Shown here one piece after another: positions 63,986 through 64,000 of a DNA stretch of 64,000 nt. The stretch is from Dichetophora obliterata (lineage: Eukaryota; Arthropoda; Insecta; Diptera; Sciomyzidae): assembly GCA_963920525.1 (NCBI GenBank), contig OY986435.1, forward strand, positions 222,940,399 through 223,004,398, read 5' to 3'. The translations under genes and the position numbers were made by a program. Positions within the stretch are counted from its first letter, which is position 1. Each line of letters starts with the position of its first letter. The notes under the pieces are model-generated. The model saw nothing but the letters and a program-made list of their open reading frames with translations. It searched no databases and was not told the origin of the DNA.

Positions 63986-64000
63986 CAGTTAACAGCAATC

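Noticed and set aside
46184..64000. Further Fas1 exons (domains 3 and 4)
   Set aside because: No segment with FAS1 motifs and matching splice sites was found; they are probably downstream of the window.

Overview
The window is nuclear DNA from a higher dipteran, probably a tephritid-type fruit fly. It is AT-rich, has GT-AG introns, carries one host gene and is otherwise packed with insect transposons. The host gene is Fasciclin 1 (Fas1) on the + strand. Seven coding exons are readable (20582-20698, 28970-29099, 29174-29343, 29422-29555, 44046-44142, 44200-44368, 46023-46183). Their phases all join, giving 326 codons: a signal peptide, FAS1 domain 1 and FAS1 domain 2. The other two FAS1 domains expected for this family must lie beyond position 64000. 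Introns 1, 4 and 7 (8.3 kb, 14.5 kb and at least 17.8 kb) are large and filled with transposons. Introns 2, 3 and 5 are 74, 78 and 57 bp.

Left of the gene (1-20.5 kb): a minus-strand non-LTR retrotransposon, broken by a mariner-type element of the DD41D kind; a tRNA-derived SINE with a 14-bp target duplication; a hAT-type MITE; a deleted Ty3/gypsy fragment interrupted by a degenerate hAT-like transposon (9691-13184); and a Helitron-like element with a 152-bp tandem array, interrupted by a Tc1 element with IR/DR ends (15979-17652).

Intron 1 holds a three-level nest: a Transib-like element with RSS-like ends (21203-23988), in it a Tc1-like element, and in that a DD41D element. It also holds mariner remnants and several MITEs. 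Intron 4 holds piggyBac-like and Tc1-like remnants, a 2.1-kb Helitron and the best preserved transposon of the window (36649-40026). That element has about 400-bp inverted repeats, an 8-bp target duplication and an uninterrupted 739-codon transposase. Intron 6 holds a 1.5-kb inverted-repeat element.

Intron 7 holds more MITEs, Helitrons, a giant ~3.96-kb palindrome (51882-55837) flanked by CCTG-rich foldback units, an RTE-like reverse transcriptase fragment, a second copy of the 0.3-kb MITE, and a foldback element built on ~177-bp tandem repeats (61607-63868).

The most notable points are: (1) the two autonomous-type elements at 9.7-13.2 and 36.6-40.0 kb and the two MITE copies share the hAT hallmarks (TAGRG ends, 8-bp nTnnnnAn duplications); (2) the Transib-like element has CACAGTG heptamers, 23-bp spacers and ACAAAA nonamer starts at both ends; (3) the giant palindrome and the foldback element; (4) an in-frame, stop-free 57-bp intron in Fas1 domain 2. 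All identifications come from reading the sequence and from memory of families; no database search was run.
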